The position numbers and the translations under genes are program-made. Below are positions 1-7,167 of a stretch of DNA of 19,185 bases, one piece after another (position 1 is the first letter of the stretch; every line of letters begins with the position of its first letter). Under the pieces are notes generated by a model. It was not told where the DNA came from. It searched no databases and saw only the letters and a program-made list of their open reading frames with translations. Origin of the DNA: an uncultured Geobacteraceae bacterium (GTDB taxonomy: Bacteria > Desulfobacterota > Desulfuromonadia > Desulfuromonadales > Geopsychrobacteraceae); assembly GCA_937958075.1 (NCBI GenBank), contig CALFFB010000131.1, forward strand, positions 1 through 19,185. Reading direction: 5' to 3'.

Positions 1-605
1 TGATTCTCGGACTGACGGGCAATATCGCATCAGGTAAAAGCACTATCGCCCGTGAACTGGAGCGGCGGGGCGCGGTGGTGGTCGATGCGGATCAACTGGC
101 GCGGCAGGCGGTCGCGCCGGGGAGCCGGGTGCTGCGGCAACTGGTGGCAGCCTTTGGTGAGGAAATCCTTGACCCGGCCGGTGAGCTCGATCGCAAGGCC
201 CTGGGACAGAGAGTATTTGCCGATGCGTCGGCGCGGGCCCGGCTGAATGCCCTCGTTCATCCGGCGATAGCTGCGCTGGCGGAAGAGCGTTTGCGCCGGC
301 TGCGGCAGGAACACCACCCCCTTATTGTCTATGAGGCGCCTCTGCTTTTTGAGGCCGGAGCCCAATCGCGGGTCGACAAGGTGCTGATGGTGACGGTGAG
401 GCCGGAGGTGCAACTGTACCGCCTGTTGACGCGGGACGGACTCGACGAAAAGCAGGCGCGGCAGCGGATAGATGCCCAGATGCCGCAGCAGCAGAAAGCC
501 GCTCTGGCGGATTACTGCATCGACAATTCCGGCAGTTGGGAAGAAACCTGTGAGCAGCTAACGGCTCTGTGGGAAGAGTGGACCGGGGAGGACGCCGTCA
601 GCTGA
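1..605 (+). CDS. coaE: Dephospho-CoA kinase, 5' end cut by one base
   Basis: Dephospho-CoA kinase catalyses the last step of coenzyme A synthesis in the cytoplasm, phosphorylating the ribose 3'-OH of dephospho-CoA with ATP. The reading frame starts with codon 2 at base 3, and bases 1-2 (TG) are the end of the ATG, so only the A is missing. Taking that Met as residue 1, the P-loop GNIASGKS lies at residues 7-14, followed by VVDADQLAR, the usual CoaE acceptor-substrate region, and later YEAPLLFEAGA, matching the family's PLLFE lid-side motif. Total length is 201 residues, normal for CoaE. Its stop codon overlaps the end of the convergent hydrolase gene by 8 bp. Upstream context is outside the window. 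Identification rests on these motifs and the length. Confidence 0.95.
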   Translation, partial: ILGLTGNIASGKSTIARELERRGAVVVDADQLARQAVAPGSRVLRQLVAAFGEEILDPAGELDRKALGQRVFADASARARLNALVHPAIAALAEERLRRLRQEHHPLIVYEAPLLFEAGAQSRVDKVLMVTVRPEVQLYRLLTRDGLDEKQARQRIDAQMPQQQKAALADYCIDNSGSWEETCEQLTALWEEWTGEDAVS

Positions 606-1389
606 TGGTGTTCCCTTCGAGAAAGTGAACGCAGCGGGCGAGGACATCGTCCAGCTGCGGATTGTCGCTGGTGGTCAGAACGTGCGGAACCTCGTCGCCG
701 TAGATGTGCAGGACTTTGTCTCTGCTGCCCAGTAGTGCAAACAGCGCCTGAGCCGTACCGGGAGCGATGGTGGCGTCACCGGTCGAGGTCAGGACCAGGG
801 TCGGAGCGGTAATCCGGGGCAGGATGGCGGGCAGACGACGCCGGAGCAGGTTGATCTGATGAATTCCCCTTAAGGGGCGCCGGCTGTAGTAGAAGTCGCG
901 TTCTGTTTCGCTGATGACCCGTTTCTGGTAGGGCAGAAACGGGCTGAGAAGACCGGCGTAGGGGGCCAGATGATGGCGCAGTCGTAAAAAGGGAGCGAGG
1001 AGGACCAGCCGTTCAATCGGCTGGCGGGCGGCGAGAAACAGGGACACCAGGGCACCGGTGCTCAGGCCGCAGAGACTGACCTGCAACTGCATCCGGGTCA
1101 GGGCCTGGTAGCCCTTGCTGGCGGCGTCAAGCCATTCCTGATGACGCCGTTTCCGCAGGTCCTGCGGGCTGGTGCCATGGCCGGGCAGGCGGACGCCGGC
1201 GACGGTGAAATGGTGGCGCACCAAAGCATCAGCCAGGGGGCGCAGTTCTCTGGGTGAGGCACCAAAACCATGGATCAACAGGACCCCCTGGCCGTTGCCC
1301 CTGTCGGGTGTCAGCAGATAAGGGAGATTGTCAGCATGACGGACACCGTCTCTCTGTGCCTGCTGAATCTCTTGCTCCAGCCAGCTCAA
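598..1389 (-). CDS. Alpha/beta hydrolase (carboxylesterase / monoacylglycerol lipase type)
   Basis: A 263-residue soluble alpha/beta-hydrolase fold enzyme with no signal peptide, so probably cytoplasmic. The oxyanion-side HGFGAS is at residues 40-45 and the LPGHGTSP loop at 69-75. The nucleophile elbow GLSTG puts the catalytic Ser at 110; likely partners are Asp205 (TSTGDATIAPG) and His236 (VPHVLTTS). The pattern resembles Est30-like carboxylesterases and monoacylglycerol lipases, but the substrate cannot be read from sequence. The start is TTG: an in-frame TGA lies two codons upstream, an AAGGA ribosome site is correctly spaced, and no other start is near. The gene lies downstream of the iclR-type gene, separated by a terminator-like hairpin, so read-through from it is probably limited. 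The 3' end overlaps coaE tail to tail. Confidence 0.85.
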   Translation of the reverse strand: MSWLEQEIQQAQRDGVRHADNLPYLLTPDRGNGQGVLLIHGFGASPRELRPLADALVRHHFTVAGVRLPGHGTSPQDLRKRRHQEWLDAASKGYQALTRMQLQVSLCGLSTGALVSLFLAARQPIERLVLLAPFLRLRHHLAPYAGLLSPFLPYQKRVISETERDFYYSRRPLRGIHQINLLRRRLPAILPRITAPTLVLTSTGDATIAPGTAQALFALLGSRDKVLHIYGDEVPHVLTTSDNPQLDDVLARCVHFLEGNTIS

Positions 1390-1426
1390 TGCTCATCCTT
1401 CCCGGTTTGAGTTGTTCCCCTGCCAT

Positions 1427-1463
1427 AAGAAAACGGCTCCCCGTTCGCGCAGAAGCCGTTTCG
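1427..1463 (-). terminator. Rho-independent terminator after the IclR-family gene
   Basis: An 8-bp perfect stem (AAACGGCT at 1431-1438 paired with AGCCGTTT at 1454-1461) encloses a 15-nt loop. Read on the minus strand, the 3' arm ends in a T-rich run (GTTTTCTTAT), as expected for termination of transcription coming from the regulator at 1485-2267. The plus-strand side is also T-rich, so it could act in both directions. It lies between the regulator and the hydrolase gene. Confidence 0.7.
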
Positions 1464-1484
1464 TTTCTTCTTTGTTTGTCCCTG

Positions 1485-2267
1485 TCAGCTGGGAAAGCCG
1501 AGACGGGTTGACAGCTCTCTGGAGGCTTCGAGAATCAGCGGCGTCAGTTCGCTCTCCAGGCGCTCGTTGCTGATGCGCATGGTCGGTCCGGAGATGCTGA
1601 TGGCACCGATAATCCGGCGGGTATAATCACGAATGGGAGCGGCGAGGCAGCGTACCCCGAGGTCGAGCTCCTCGTCATCAAAGGCATAGCCTTGCTCACG
1701 TACCAGCTCAATCTCCTTTTTCATGTCCTGGGCCGAGGTGATGGTCGTAGAGGTATGGGCGACATAATCGATTTTAGGCAGCAGGTCTTCCAGTTCCTCA
1801 TCGGTCATAAACGCCAGATGCACCTTGCCGGAAGCGGTACAGTAAGCCGGCAGCCGCGAGCCGACGCGGGAGACAACGCGCACGGTCAGATTGGTTTCCA
1901 CCACGTCCAGATAGACAACATGATGCTCCTTGTAGATGACGACATAGGAGGTTTCGTTGCTCTTTTCGACCATTTTCTCCAGAATCGGTTTCGCCTGACG
2001 CAGCAGCCCCATCTGTTTGATGAAGGTTTGTCCCAGTTCCAGGGATTTCAGGCCGAGGCGGTAGTTCTCCGTAGCCTTGTTCTGTTCGATATAGCCGCGG
2101 GATTCGAGGGTGGCAAGAAGGCGAAAAACGTTATTTTTGTGCAGCTTGAGGCGTTTGCTGAGCTCGGTGACCCCGAGTTCGTCGACATCTTCGTGAAACT
2201 GCTCAAGCAGATCCAGAGCGTGGGATACCGCCTGAATGATATATTCCGATTTGTCTTTTCTGACCAT
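1485..2267 (-). CDS. IclR-family transcriptional regulator
   Basis: A 260-residue protein with IclR architecture. The N-terminal winged helix-turn-helix spans about residues 9-75 (AVSHALDLLEQF, then GVTELSKRLKLHKNNVFRLLATLESRGYI, then YRLGLKSLELG). The GAF-like effector domain from about 85 onward includes the conserved SRVGSRLPAYCTASGKVHLAF and later GVRCLAAPIRDY and IGAISISGP. Family members are cytoplasmic dimers controlling carbon-source or aromatic catabolism and often regulate themselves or a neighbour. The ATG at 2267 has an AAGGTAG ribosome site about 10 nt upstream. The ligand and targets cannot be told. The only adjacent same-strand genes are the hydrolase downstream, past a terminator, and truD upstream, past a 218-bp gap with a promoter. 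Confidence 0.92.
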   Translation of the reverse strand: MVRKDKSEYIIQAVSHALDLLEQFHEDVDELGVTELSKRLKLHKNNVFRLLATLESRGYIEQNKATENYRLGLKSLELGQTFIKQMGLLRQAKPILEKMVEKSNETSYVVIYKEHHVVYLDVVETNLTVRVVSRVGSRLPAYCTASGKVHLAFMTDEELEDLLPKIDYVAHTSTTITSAQDMKKEIELVREQGYAFDDEELDLGVRCLAAPIRDYTRRIIGAISISGPTMRISNERLESELTPLILEASRELSTRLGFPS

Positions 2268-2303
2268 GATATCACTACCTTTGTGTTGGACAGGTTGCCT
2301 GAA

Positions 2304-2323
2304 ACGGTCTTTTTTTTACGGTC
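2304..2323. repeat. Direct repeat ACGGTC flanking a T8 tract in the regulator leader
   Basis: ACGGTC occurs at 2304-2309 and again at 2318-2323, separated exactly by eight T. The pair lies between the candidate regulator promoter and its start codon, in the predicted 5' leader. It could be an operator half-site pair read in tandem, or simply a chance repeat. IclR-type operators are more often inverted, which weakens the operator idea. Confidence 0.3.
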
Positions 2324-2364
2324 GGCCGGGATAAATCACGTAAGCCGCCAAAAAGTAACGCACG

Positions 2365-2394
2365 ATTCTATGCCCGCACCTTATAGAGTGTCAA
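2365..2394 (-). promoter_or_regulatory. Candidate sigma-70 promoter of the IclR-family gene
   Basis: On the minus strand a consensus -35 TTGACA (2389-2394) is followed by an 18-bp spacer and a -10 TAGAAT (2365-2370). This would start transcription near 2358, giving a leader of roughly 90 nt before the ATG at 2267. It lies in the only sizeable gap (2268-2485) between truD and the regulator. I see no clear terminator for truD in the same gap. Confidence 0.55.
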
Positions 2395-2485
2395 TGATTA
2401 TCGGGATAGTCGAGTTTATGACAGAACTTTTCGGGGAGTATAGAATGGCGTTTTACTTTTGTCCACAGAAAGACGAATTTTTTTG

Positions 2486-3673
2486 TCATTTTATCAATTC
2501 ACGCAAAACGCTGGTGGCATAACTGCCTTTGGGCAGGGCGAAGCTCAGGGTCAGGCGGTCTTTTGCGGCTTCGACAATACGCGGCTGCTGCAAAGGAACC
2601 CGCAGGGCCCGGCGCTCACCGGGCATGTCGAGGCCGGGACCGATCTTCCAGCTTTCCAGGGTCAGGCCGGCCTGCTGCAGCAGGTCTTCCTCGGCGTGTC
2701 CGGGCTGGTGCCGGGCGAGCATGGCTTTGTGGCCGAACAGGGGGGCTGTGGGACTGATCTCGAAACGGTCGGCGCGCGGCTGTTCCGCGTGCTCGTCTTC
2801 AACCCGGAAGCAGGCCCCATTGTCGTGTTTCATGGCGATATCGCCGGTCACAAGCTGGTCCGGAGCATCGATACGCCGCAGCAGGAGCTCATCGAAAAAA
2901 CGGGATTGAAGGGCTGACAAAAACAGCCGCAGGCGCTGCTTGGGTATGGCCAGAACCGCCTGCTTCTGGCTTTTTCCGCGGATCAGATCGCTGAGCAGAC
3001 GGCGCTCAACGCGCATGGCGGATGGCAGGGTGGCGAGGGACTGCTGCAGGTCCCCCTGGCGGTAGGCGGCGGCCGCACGCTGCCAGCCGGGATGCTGGAT
3101 TTGCTCGGGATCACCGAGCAGTTCGCGGATGAAACGAGGGAAGTCGCGCTGCAGCAGCAACCGCCCGAGCAGGGCGGAATTGCCGAGGATGCCGTAGCGT
3201 TGTTCGCCGAAAAGGTTGGGCACGCCACGTTTCCGGAGGATGTCAAGAATCGTTTCGGCACGTGAAACGGCGTTGCTTTTGTGCTGACGCAGGCAGATGG
3301 TAAAGTGATTTCCGGCCAGGTGACCCGGGCGCAGCTTGTTGCCGTGGCGATAGCGTTCACCGATCCTGACGTTGCTGAGATTCAGTTCGGCCACCTGGTT
3401 TTCCCGGCTGGCGGGGATGGAGATCCATTGCCGGGTCAGGGCACGGCTGTCCTTGAGTCCGGCGTAGCCGATGTCGCGCTCCTTCAGGTGCAGCCCCCGG
3501 GCCAGACGGGCGATGAGCTCGCTGGTGGTGATGCCGCATTTTTCAACCCGGAGGTACAGGTGTTCGCCGCTGCCGGAACAGGGATATAGAGGAATTTCAT
3601 CAACGATGAAGTCTTCCGGTGTCTCCTTGTAGATGCCGCCGATGCCCTCGATGTCAGCGGTTAGCCAGGTCAT
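2486..3673 (-). CDS. truD: tRNA pseudouridine(13) synthase TruD
   Basis: TruD isomerises U13 of tRNA to pseudouridine in the cytoplasm. The N-terminal EDFIVDEIPLY (residues 20-30) is the usual TruD opening. GYAGLKDSRALTRQ (69-82) is the family's catalytic motif, with Asp75 as the nucleophile. LRPGHLAGNHFTICLR and the late LPKGSYATSVLREL also match the family. At 395 residues it is longer than E. coli TruD (about 350) and has a larger insertion domain in the second half. The ATG overlaps the trmB stop in a 4-base ATGA (3670-3673), a sign of translational coupling with trmB. It ends 218 bp before the next gene on this strand. Confidence 0.95.
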   Translation of the reverse strand: MTWLTADIEGIGGIYKETPEDFIVDEIPLYPCSGSGEHLYLRVEKCGITTSELIARLARGLHLKERDIGYAGLKDSRALTRQWISIPASRENQVAELNLSNVRIGERYRHGNKLRPGHLAGNHFTICLRQHKSNAVSRAETILDILRKRGVPNLFGEQRYGILGNSALLGRLLLQRDFPRFIRELLGDPEQIQHPGWQRAAAAYRQGDLQQSLATLPSAMRVERRLLSDLIRGKSQKQAVLAIPKQRLRLFLSALQSRFFDELLLRRIDAPDQLVTGDIAMKHDNGACFRVEDEHAEQPRADRFEISPTAPLFGHKAMLARHQPGHAEEDLLQQAGLTLESWKIGPGLDMPGERRALRVPLQQPRIVEAAKDRLTLSFALPKGSYATSVLRELIK

Positions 3674-4362
3674 GACGGACGCTCCCGGGCCCAGGCGGTG
3701 CGGAACCCCTTGGGGACTGCCGGTGGCGGCAGGTCAAGGCCGGGACGCTTGCGGTAACGGCACAGGTAGATGGGCTGACCCAGGTCGAGAAACCGGCGCA
3801 TGTATTTGGAAACGGGGTAATCCCCCAGTTGCGTGGTGCAGGGGGTGGTGTGCAGGTTGACGAGGCGGCTGTCGGCACTCAGCAGTTCTGCGACGTCTTC
3901 GCCGTAATCAGTGAAATCTGTACAGAAGTTGAGGACTCCTTCGTCAATCAGAGCATACAGGGCCAGGTCGACAAAATCGGCATTGACCAGGCGGCGTTTG
4001 CGCTGGCGTTTTTTCGGCCAGGGATCGGGGCAGTTGATATAGATGGCGTGCAGACTGTCGCGTCCGAGGTACTGGTGCAGCAGATAACGGGCCTCCATGC
4101 GCAGTACCCGGATATTGTCGAGCCCCGAGGCGTCAACGCGGGAGCAGGTCTGCTTGCAGCCCTGGTTGAAGATGTCGGTGGCGAGAAAGTTGTACTGCGG
4201 GTAACGCTGCGCAATCTGTACGACAAAATCGCCGATGCCGCAGCCGATTTCCAGTATCAGGGGTTGCTGACGGGGAAACAGGGCGTGGCAGCCGCCCGCT
4301 TGCTGGAGCATGGATTCGGAGACAAAAACAGGAGAATTGATGAGGATCATGCGTTGGTTCAT
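3670..4362 (-). CDS. trmB: tRNA (guanine-N7-)-methyltransferase TrmB
   Basis: TrmB methylates G46 of tRNA at N7 using S-adenosylmethionine. This 230-residue protein has the SAM-binding LEIGCGIGDF at residues 37-46 and the family signature CPDPWPKKRQRKRR at 111-124. The usual acidic residue after strand 2 appears as Asp in LATDIF, where many TrmB proteins have a Glu, a small variation. The late TDFTDYGEDV also fits the family. It lies 20 bp after the cytochrome c gene and overlaps truD by four bases, so the three are probably co-transcribed. The ATG start at 4362 is not backed by a strong ribosome site, and translation may depend on the upstream gene. Confidence 0.93.
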   Translation of the reverse strand: MNQRMILINSPVFVSESMLQQAGGCHALFPRQQPLILEIGCGIGDFVVQIAQRYPQYNFLATDIFNQGCKQTCSRVDASGLDNIRVLRMEARYLLHQYLGRDSLHAIYINCPDPWPKKRQRKRRLVNADFVDLALYALIDEGVLNFCTDFTDYGEDVAELLSADSRLVNLHTTPCTTQLGDYPVSKYMRRFLDLGQPIYLCRYRKRPGLDLPPPAVPKGFRTAWARERPS

Positions 4363-4382
4363 GACGGACCACTGTGTCTGGT

Positions 4383-4718
4383 TTATGGCAGATGATAGAG
4401 ATAGGCGCTGAGCAGATCGAGTTCTTCCGGCGTCAGGGAGGCATAGGCCGGCATGAAATGCCCCGTGCGCGTGGGGCTGTGGGTTGCCAGTTGGGTGCGG
4501 ATTTCGGCGATGGTCATGCGGCTGCCGACGGTGCTCAGGTCGGCGGCGATGGAGCCGCCGTAGCCCTGAATCCGGTGGCAGGCACGGCAGCCCAGGGCTT
4601 CAATGAGCTGGAGCCCGGCGGTGTCCGGCGCCTGGGATTCCGCATCGCCGGCGTCCTCGGCAAGGCTCCCCGGCACCAGAATCAGCAGCAGGAGTGTCAA
4701 CAGAACAGCAGGTTTCAT
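4383..4718 (-). CDS. Small periplasmic monoheme c-type cytochrome
   Basis: A 111-residue protein starting with a classic Sec signal peptide (MKPAVLLTLLLLILVPGSLA), cleaved probably after Ala20. The mature part of about 91 residues has one heme c site, CRACH at residues 44-48. A likely distal ligand is Met89 in HFMPAY, followed by LTPEELDLLSAYLYHL, the usual C-terminal helix of class I cytochromes. It would carry electrons in the periplasm; the partner cannot be identified. It sits 20 bp upstream of trmB on the same strand and is the first gene of that run, an odd partner for two tRNA-modifying enzymes. No strong ribosome site precedes the ATG. Confidence 0.88.
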   Translation of the reverse strand: MKPAVLLTLLLLILVPGSLAEDAGDAESQAPDTAGLQLIEALGCRACHRIQGYGGSIAADLSTVGSRMTIAEIRTQLATHSPTRTGHFMPAYASLTPEELDLLSAYLYHLP

Positions 4719-4776
4719 ATAATGACCACGTCTTTTTTTGCCGGAATCAATAACGCGACAACTCTACTGCCTGTTG

Positions 4777-4839
4777 CGGCGCAATGCAACGGGCGTTTTG
4801 TCCTTTGTCCGCTGCCGGCAAAAGGGTTGCATTGCGCCG
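4777..4839. repeat. 14-bp perfect inverted repeat in a divergent intergenic region
   Basis: CGGCGCAATGCAAC at 4777-4790 is perfectly complementary to GTTGCATTGCGCCG at 4826-4839, with a 35-nt spacer. Inside the spacer TTTTG (4796-4800) can pair with CAAAA (4819-4823), extending the hairpin after an internal loop. No T tract follows on either side, so it is not a normal terminator. It lies midway between the cytochrome gene (-) and the aminotransferase gene (+). It could be a two-site operator for a dimeric regulator or a structured leader. The remainder of 4719-4914 shows no convincing promoter for either gene. Confidence 0.75.
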
Positions 4840-4914
4840 GTTCGCGGACTAATCTGATGCGCGCTCTTCTTGTCCGGTCAGCAAAGTCATTCAAGCCAAC
4901 AGCAGGTTGTTATT

Positions 4915-6084
4915 ATGCAGATACCCCTATCGCGTCGCAGCGCCCTGGTCAAACCCTTTCTGGCCATGGAGCTGATGGAGCGGGCAAAGGCCCTGGAAGC
5001 ACAGGGGCGTGACGTCATCTACCTCAGTCTGGGGGAACCGGATTTTGCCACCCCCGCCGCCGTGGTTGCGGCAACGGCCGATGCCCTGGCCGGGCAGGCG
5101 ACCTCCTATACCCACTCTTTGGGTCTGCTTGCCTTGCGTGAGGAGATCTGCAACCACTACCGCCGGACCTACGGGGTGGAGATTGTTCCGGAGCAGGTTC
5201 TGGTGTCTTCCGGCACCAGCCCCCTGATGCTGCTGCTGTTTTCCGCCCTGCTCGAAGAGGGGGACGAGCTGGTTTTAAGTGATCCCGGTTATGCCTGTTA
5301 TCCCAGCTTTGTCCGTTTCGCCGGCGGTGTGCCGGTGACCATCCGCACCAAGGCCGGCAACGGGTTTCAGCCGCAGGTTGACGAGGTGAAGGCGGCCCTG
5401 ACCGCCCGCAGCCGGGCTTTGCTCATCAATTCCCCGGCCAATCCCGCCGGTTCGATTCTCTCCGGTGAGGATCTTGCAGCCCTGGCGGAACTGCCTGTGC
5501 CCATCGTTTCCGACGAAATCTATCACGGCCTGAATTACACGGGCACTGATCACACGATTCTGGAGTATACGGACAACGCCTTTGTCCTTGGCGGTTTTTC
5601 CAAGGCCTATGCGATGACCGGCTGGCGCCTCGGGTACCTCATCGCGCCGCCGGCCACCATGCGCGGCCTGCAGGTGCTGCATCAGAATTTCATGATCTGC
5701 GCCAATCATTTTGTCCAGCGCGCCGGGATTGTCGCCCTGCGCGACTGCGGCGCCGAAGTTGAACGGATGCGGCGCGCCTACGATCAGCGACGGATAACGC
5801 TGGTGGCCGGCCTGCGCCGGTTGGGATTCGGCGTGCATTTTGAGCCCCGTGGCGCCTTCTATGTCCTTGCCGATGCCCGTCACATCGACGGCAATTCCCA
5901 GCGCCTGGCCCTCGATATCCTCGAACAGACCGGCGTCGCGGTGACGCCGGGCGTCGACTTCGGCAGCGGCGCCGAGGGCTTCCTGCGTTTTTCCTATACC
6001 CGGCCGGAAGAGGAGTTGCAGGTGGCGTTGGGCCGGATCGAAACCTATCTGCAGGAGCGCGGTCTGCTCCCGTCACTCAGCTGA
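4915..6084 (+). CDS. Class I PLP-dependent aminotransferase
   Basis: A 389-residue fold-type I aminotransferase of the aspartate aminotransferase superfamily. YLSLGEPDFATP (36-47) and TSYTHSLGLLALREEI (63-78) are N-terminal landmarks. INSPANPAGS (171-180) has the PLP-contacting Asn176, VSDEIYHGL contains Asp200 and Tyr203, and GGFSKAYAMTGWRLGY places the Schiff-base Lys at 230 with Arg238 nearby. An Arg in FLRFSYT near the C-terminus probably binds the substrate carboxylate. The ATG at 4915 was chosen over a TTG 45 bp upstream because it begins at the family's usual N-terminus and has AGG about 8 nt before it. It lies 27 bp before the DAHP synthase gene, which suggests an aromatic or aspartate/prephenate substrate. 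That is inference from context. Confidence 0.9.
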   Translation: MQIPLSRRSALVKPFLAMELMERAKALEAQGRDVIYLSLGEPDFATPAAVVAATADALAGQATSYTHSLGLLALREEICNHYRRTYGVEIVPEQVLVSSGTSPLMLLLFSALLEEGDELVLSDPGYACYPSFVRFAGGVPVTIRTKAGNGFQPQVDEVKAALTARSRALLINSPANPAGSILSGEDLAALAELPVPIVSDEIYHGLNYTGTDHTILEYTDNAFVLGGFSKAYAMTGWRLGYLIAPPATMRGLQVLHQNFMICANHFVQRAGIVALRDCGAEVERMRRAYDQRRITLVAGLRRLGFGVHFEPRGAFYVLADARHIDGNSQRLALDILEQTGVAVTPGVDFGSGAEGFLRFSYTRPEEELQVALGRIETYLQERGLLPSLS

Positions 6085-6111
6085 ATCTTTATTACGAAAG
6101 GAACCTGCCAG

Positions 6112-7131
6112 ATGTTGATCGTCATGCACCATCAGGCCACCCGGGAGCAGATCGATCGGGTCGTTGCCGCGGTTACCGCCATGGGTCTGACCGCGGAGCC
6201 GATTCCGGGAAGCTTGCGCACCGCCATCGGGGTCCTGGGCAACCAGGGCTATGTCGATGATTCGTCCATCCGCAACCTGCCCGGCGTGCGCGAGACCATT
6301 CATGTCAGCAAGCCCTACAAAATGGCCTCCCGCGACTTTCATCCCCAGGCCACGGTGGTGGATGTCGCCGGTGTCAGCTTTGGTGAAGGGCAGCGCCCGG
6401 TGATGATCGCCGGTCCCTGCTCCATCGAGAGCGCGGAGCAGATGCAGTCAGCCGCCGCCATTGTCAAGGCCGCCGGTGCCCGGATGTTGCGGGGCGGGGC
6501 TTTCAAGCCGCGCACCGGCCCCCACTCCTTCCAGGGGCTGGGGGTGGAGGGACTGACCCTGCTGCAACAGGCGGGACAGGCATACGGTCTGCCGGTGGTG
6601 ACGGAGGTGATGCGCATAGAGCAGCTGGAGGCGGTGATGCGGCACGCCGACATGATCCAGATCGGCGCCCGCAACATGCAGAACTTCGATCTGTTGAAGG
6701 AGGTGGGCAAAAGCGGTCATCCGGTGCTCCTCAAGCGGGGGATGAGCGCGACCATCGAGGAGTTTCTGGCGGCGGCGGAGTATATTCTGGCGGAAGGCAA
6801 TTCTCAAGTGGTGCTGTGCGAGCGGGGAATCCGTACCTTTGAACGCGCCACCCGCAATACCCTCGATCTGTCCGTCGTGCCCCTGATCAAGGAGCTCAGC
6901 CATTTGCCCATCGTCGTTGATCCCAGCCACGCGACGGGCAAGCGTTCCCTGGTGCCGGTGATGACCCGAGCCGCCCTGGTGGCCGGTGCTGACGGGATCA
7001 TGGTCGAGGTTCACCCCGATCCGGCGAAAGCCCTGTGCGACGGCGCCCAGAGTCTGAGCGGTGACGACTTCACCGAGCTGATGCAAGGCGTTGACAGGCT
7101 CCTTGATTTTCTCGGTGGTGAAAAAACTTAG
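6112..7131 (+). CDS. aroF: 3-deoxy-7-phosphoheptulonate (DAHP) synthase, type I-beta with N-terminal regulatory domain
   Basis: Condenses phosphoenolpyruvate and erythrose 4-phosphate to DAHP, the first step of the shikimate pathway. At 339 residues it has the Thermotoga-type layout: a ferredoxin-like/ACT-like domain (about 1-70, starting MLIVMHH and ending VSKPYK), then a TIM barrel. Motifs are IAGPCSIES (99-107), RGGAFKPRTGPHSFQGLG (127-144), IGARNMQNF (184-192), LKRGMSATIEE (207-217) and DPSHATGKR (270-278). Expected metal ligands are all present: Cys103, His273, Glu299 and Asp310. In this class the N-terminal domain mediates feedback inhibition by aromatic amino acids. An AAGGA site precedes the ATG at 6112. 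The gene symbol follows common usage for this class. Confidence 0.95.
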   Translation: MLIVMHHQATREQIDRVVAAVTAMGLTAEPIPGSLRTAIGVLGNQGYVDDSSIRNLPGVRETIHVSKPYKMASRDFHPQATVVDVAGVSFGEGQRPVMIAGPCSIESAEQMQSAAAIVKAAGARMLRGGAFKPRTGPHSFQGLGVEGLTLLQQAGQAYGLPVVTEVMRIEQLEAVMRHADMIQIGARNMQNFDLLKEVGKSGHPVLLKRGMSATIEEFLAAAEYILAEGNSQVVLCERGIRTFERATRNTLDLSVVPLIKELSHLPIVVDPSHATGKRSLVPVMTRAALVAGADGIMVEVHPDPAKALCDGAQSLSGDDFTELMQGVDRLLDFLGGEKT

Positions 7132-7167
7132 GGCGCAATTCCTACGCTATGGGACGCCTGGTGCTGC

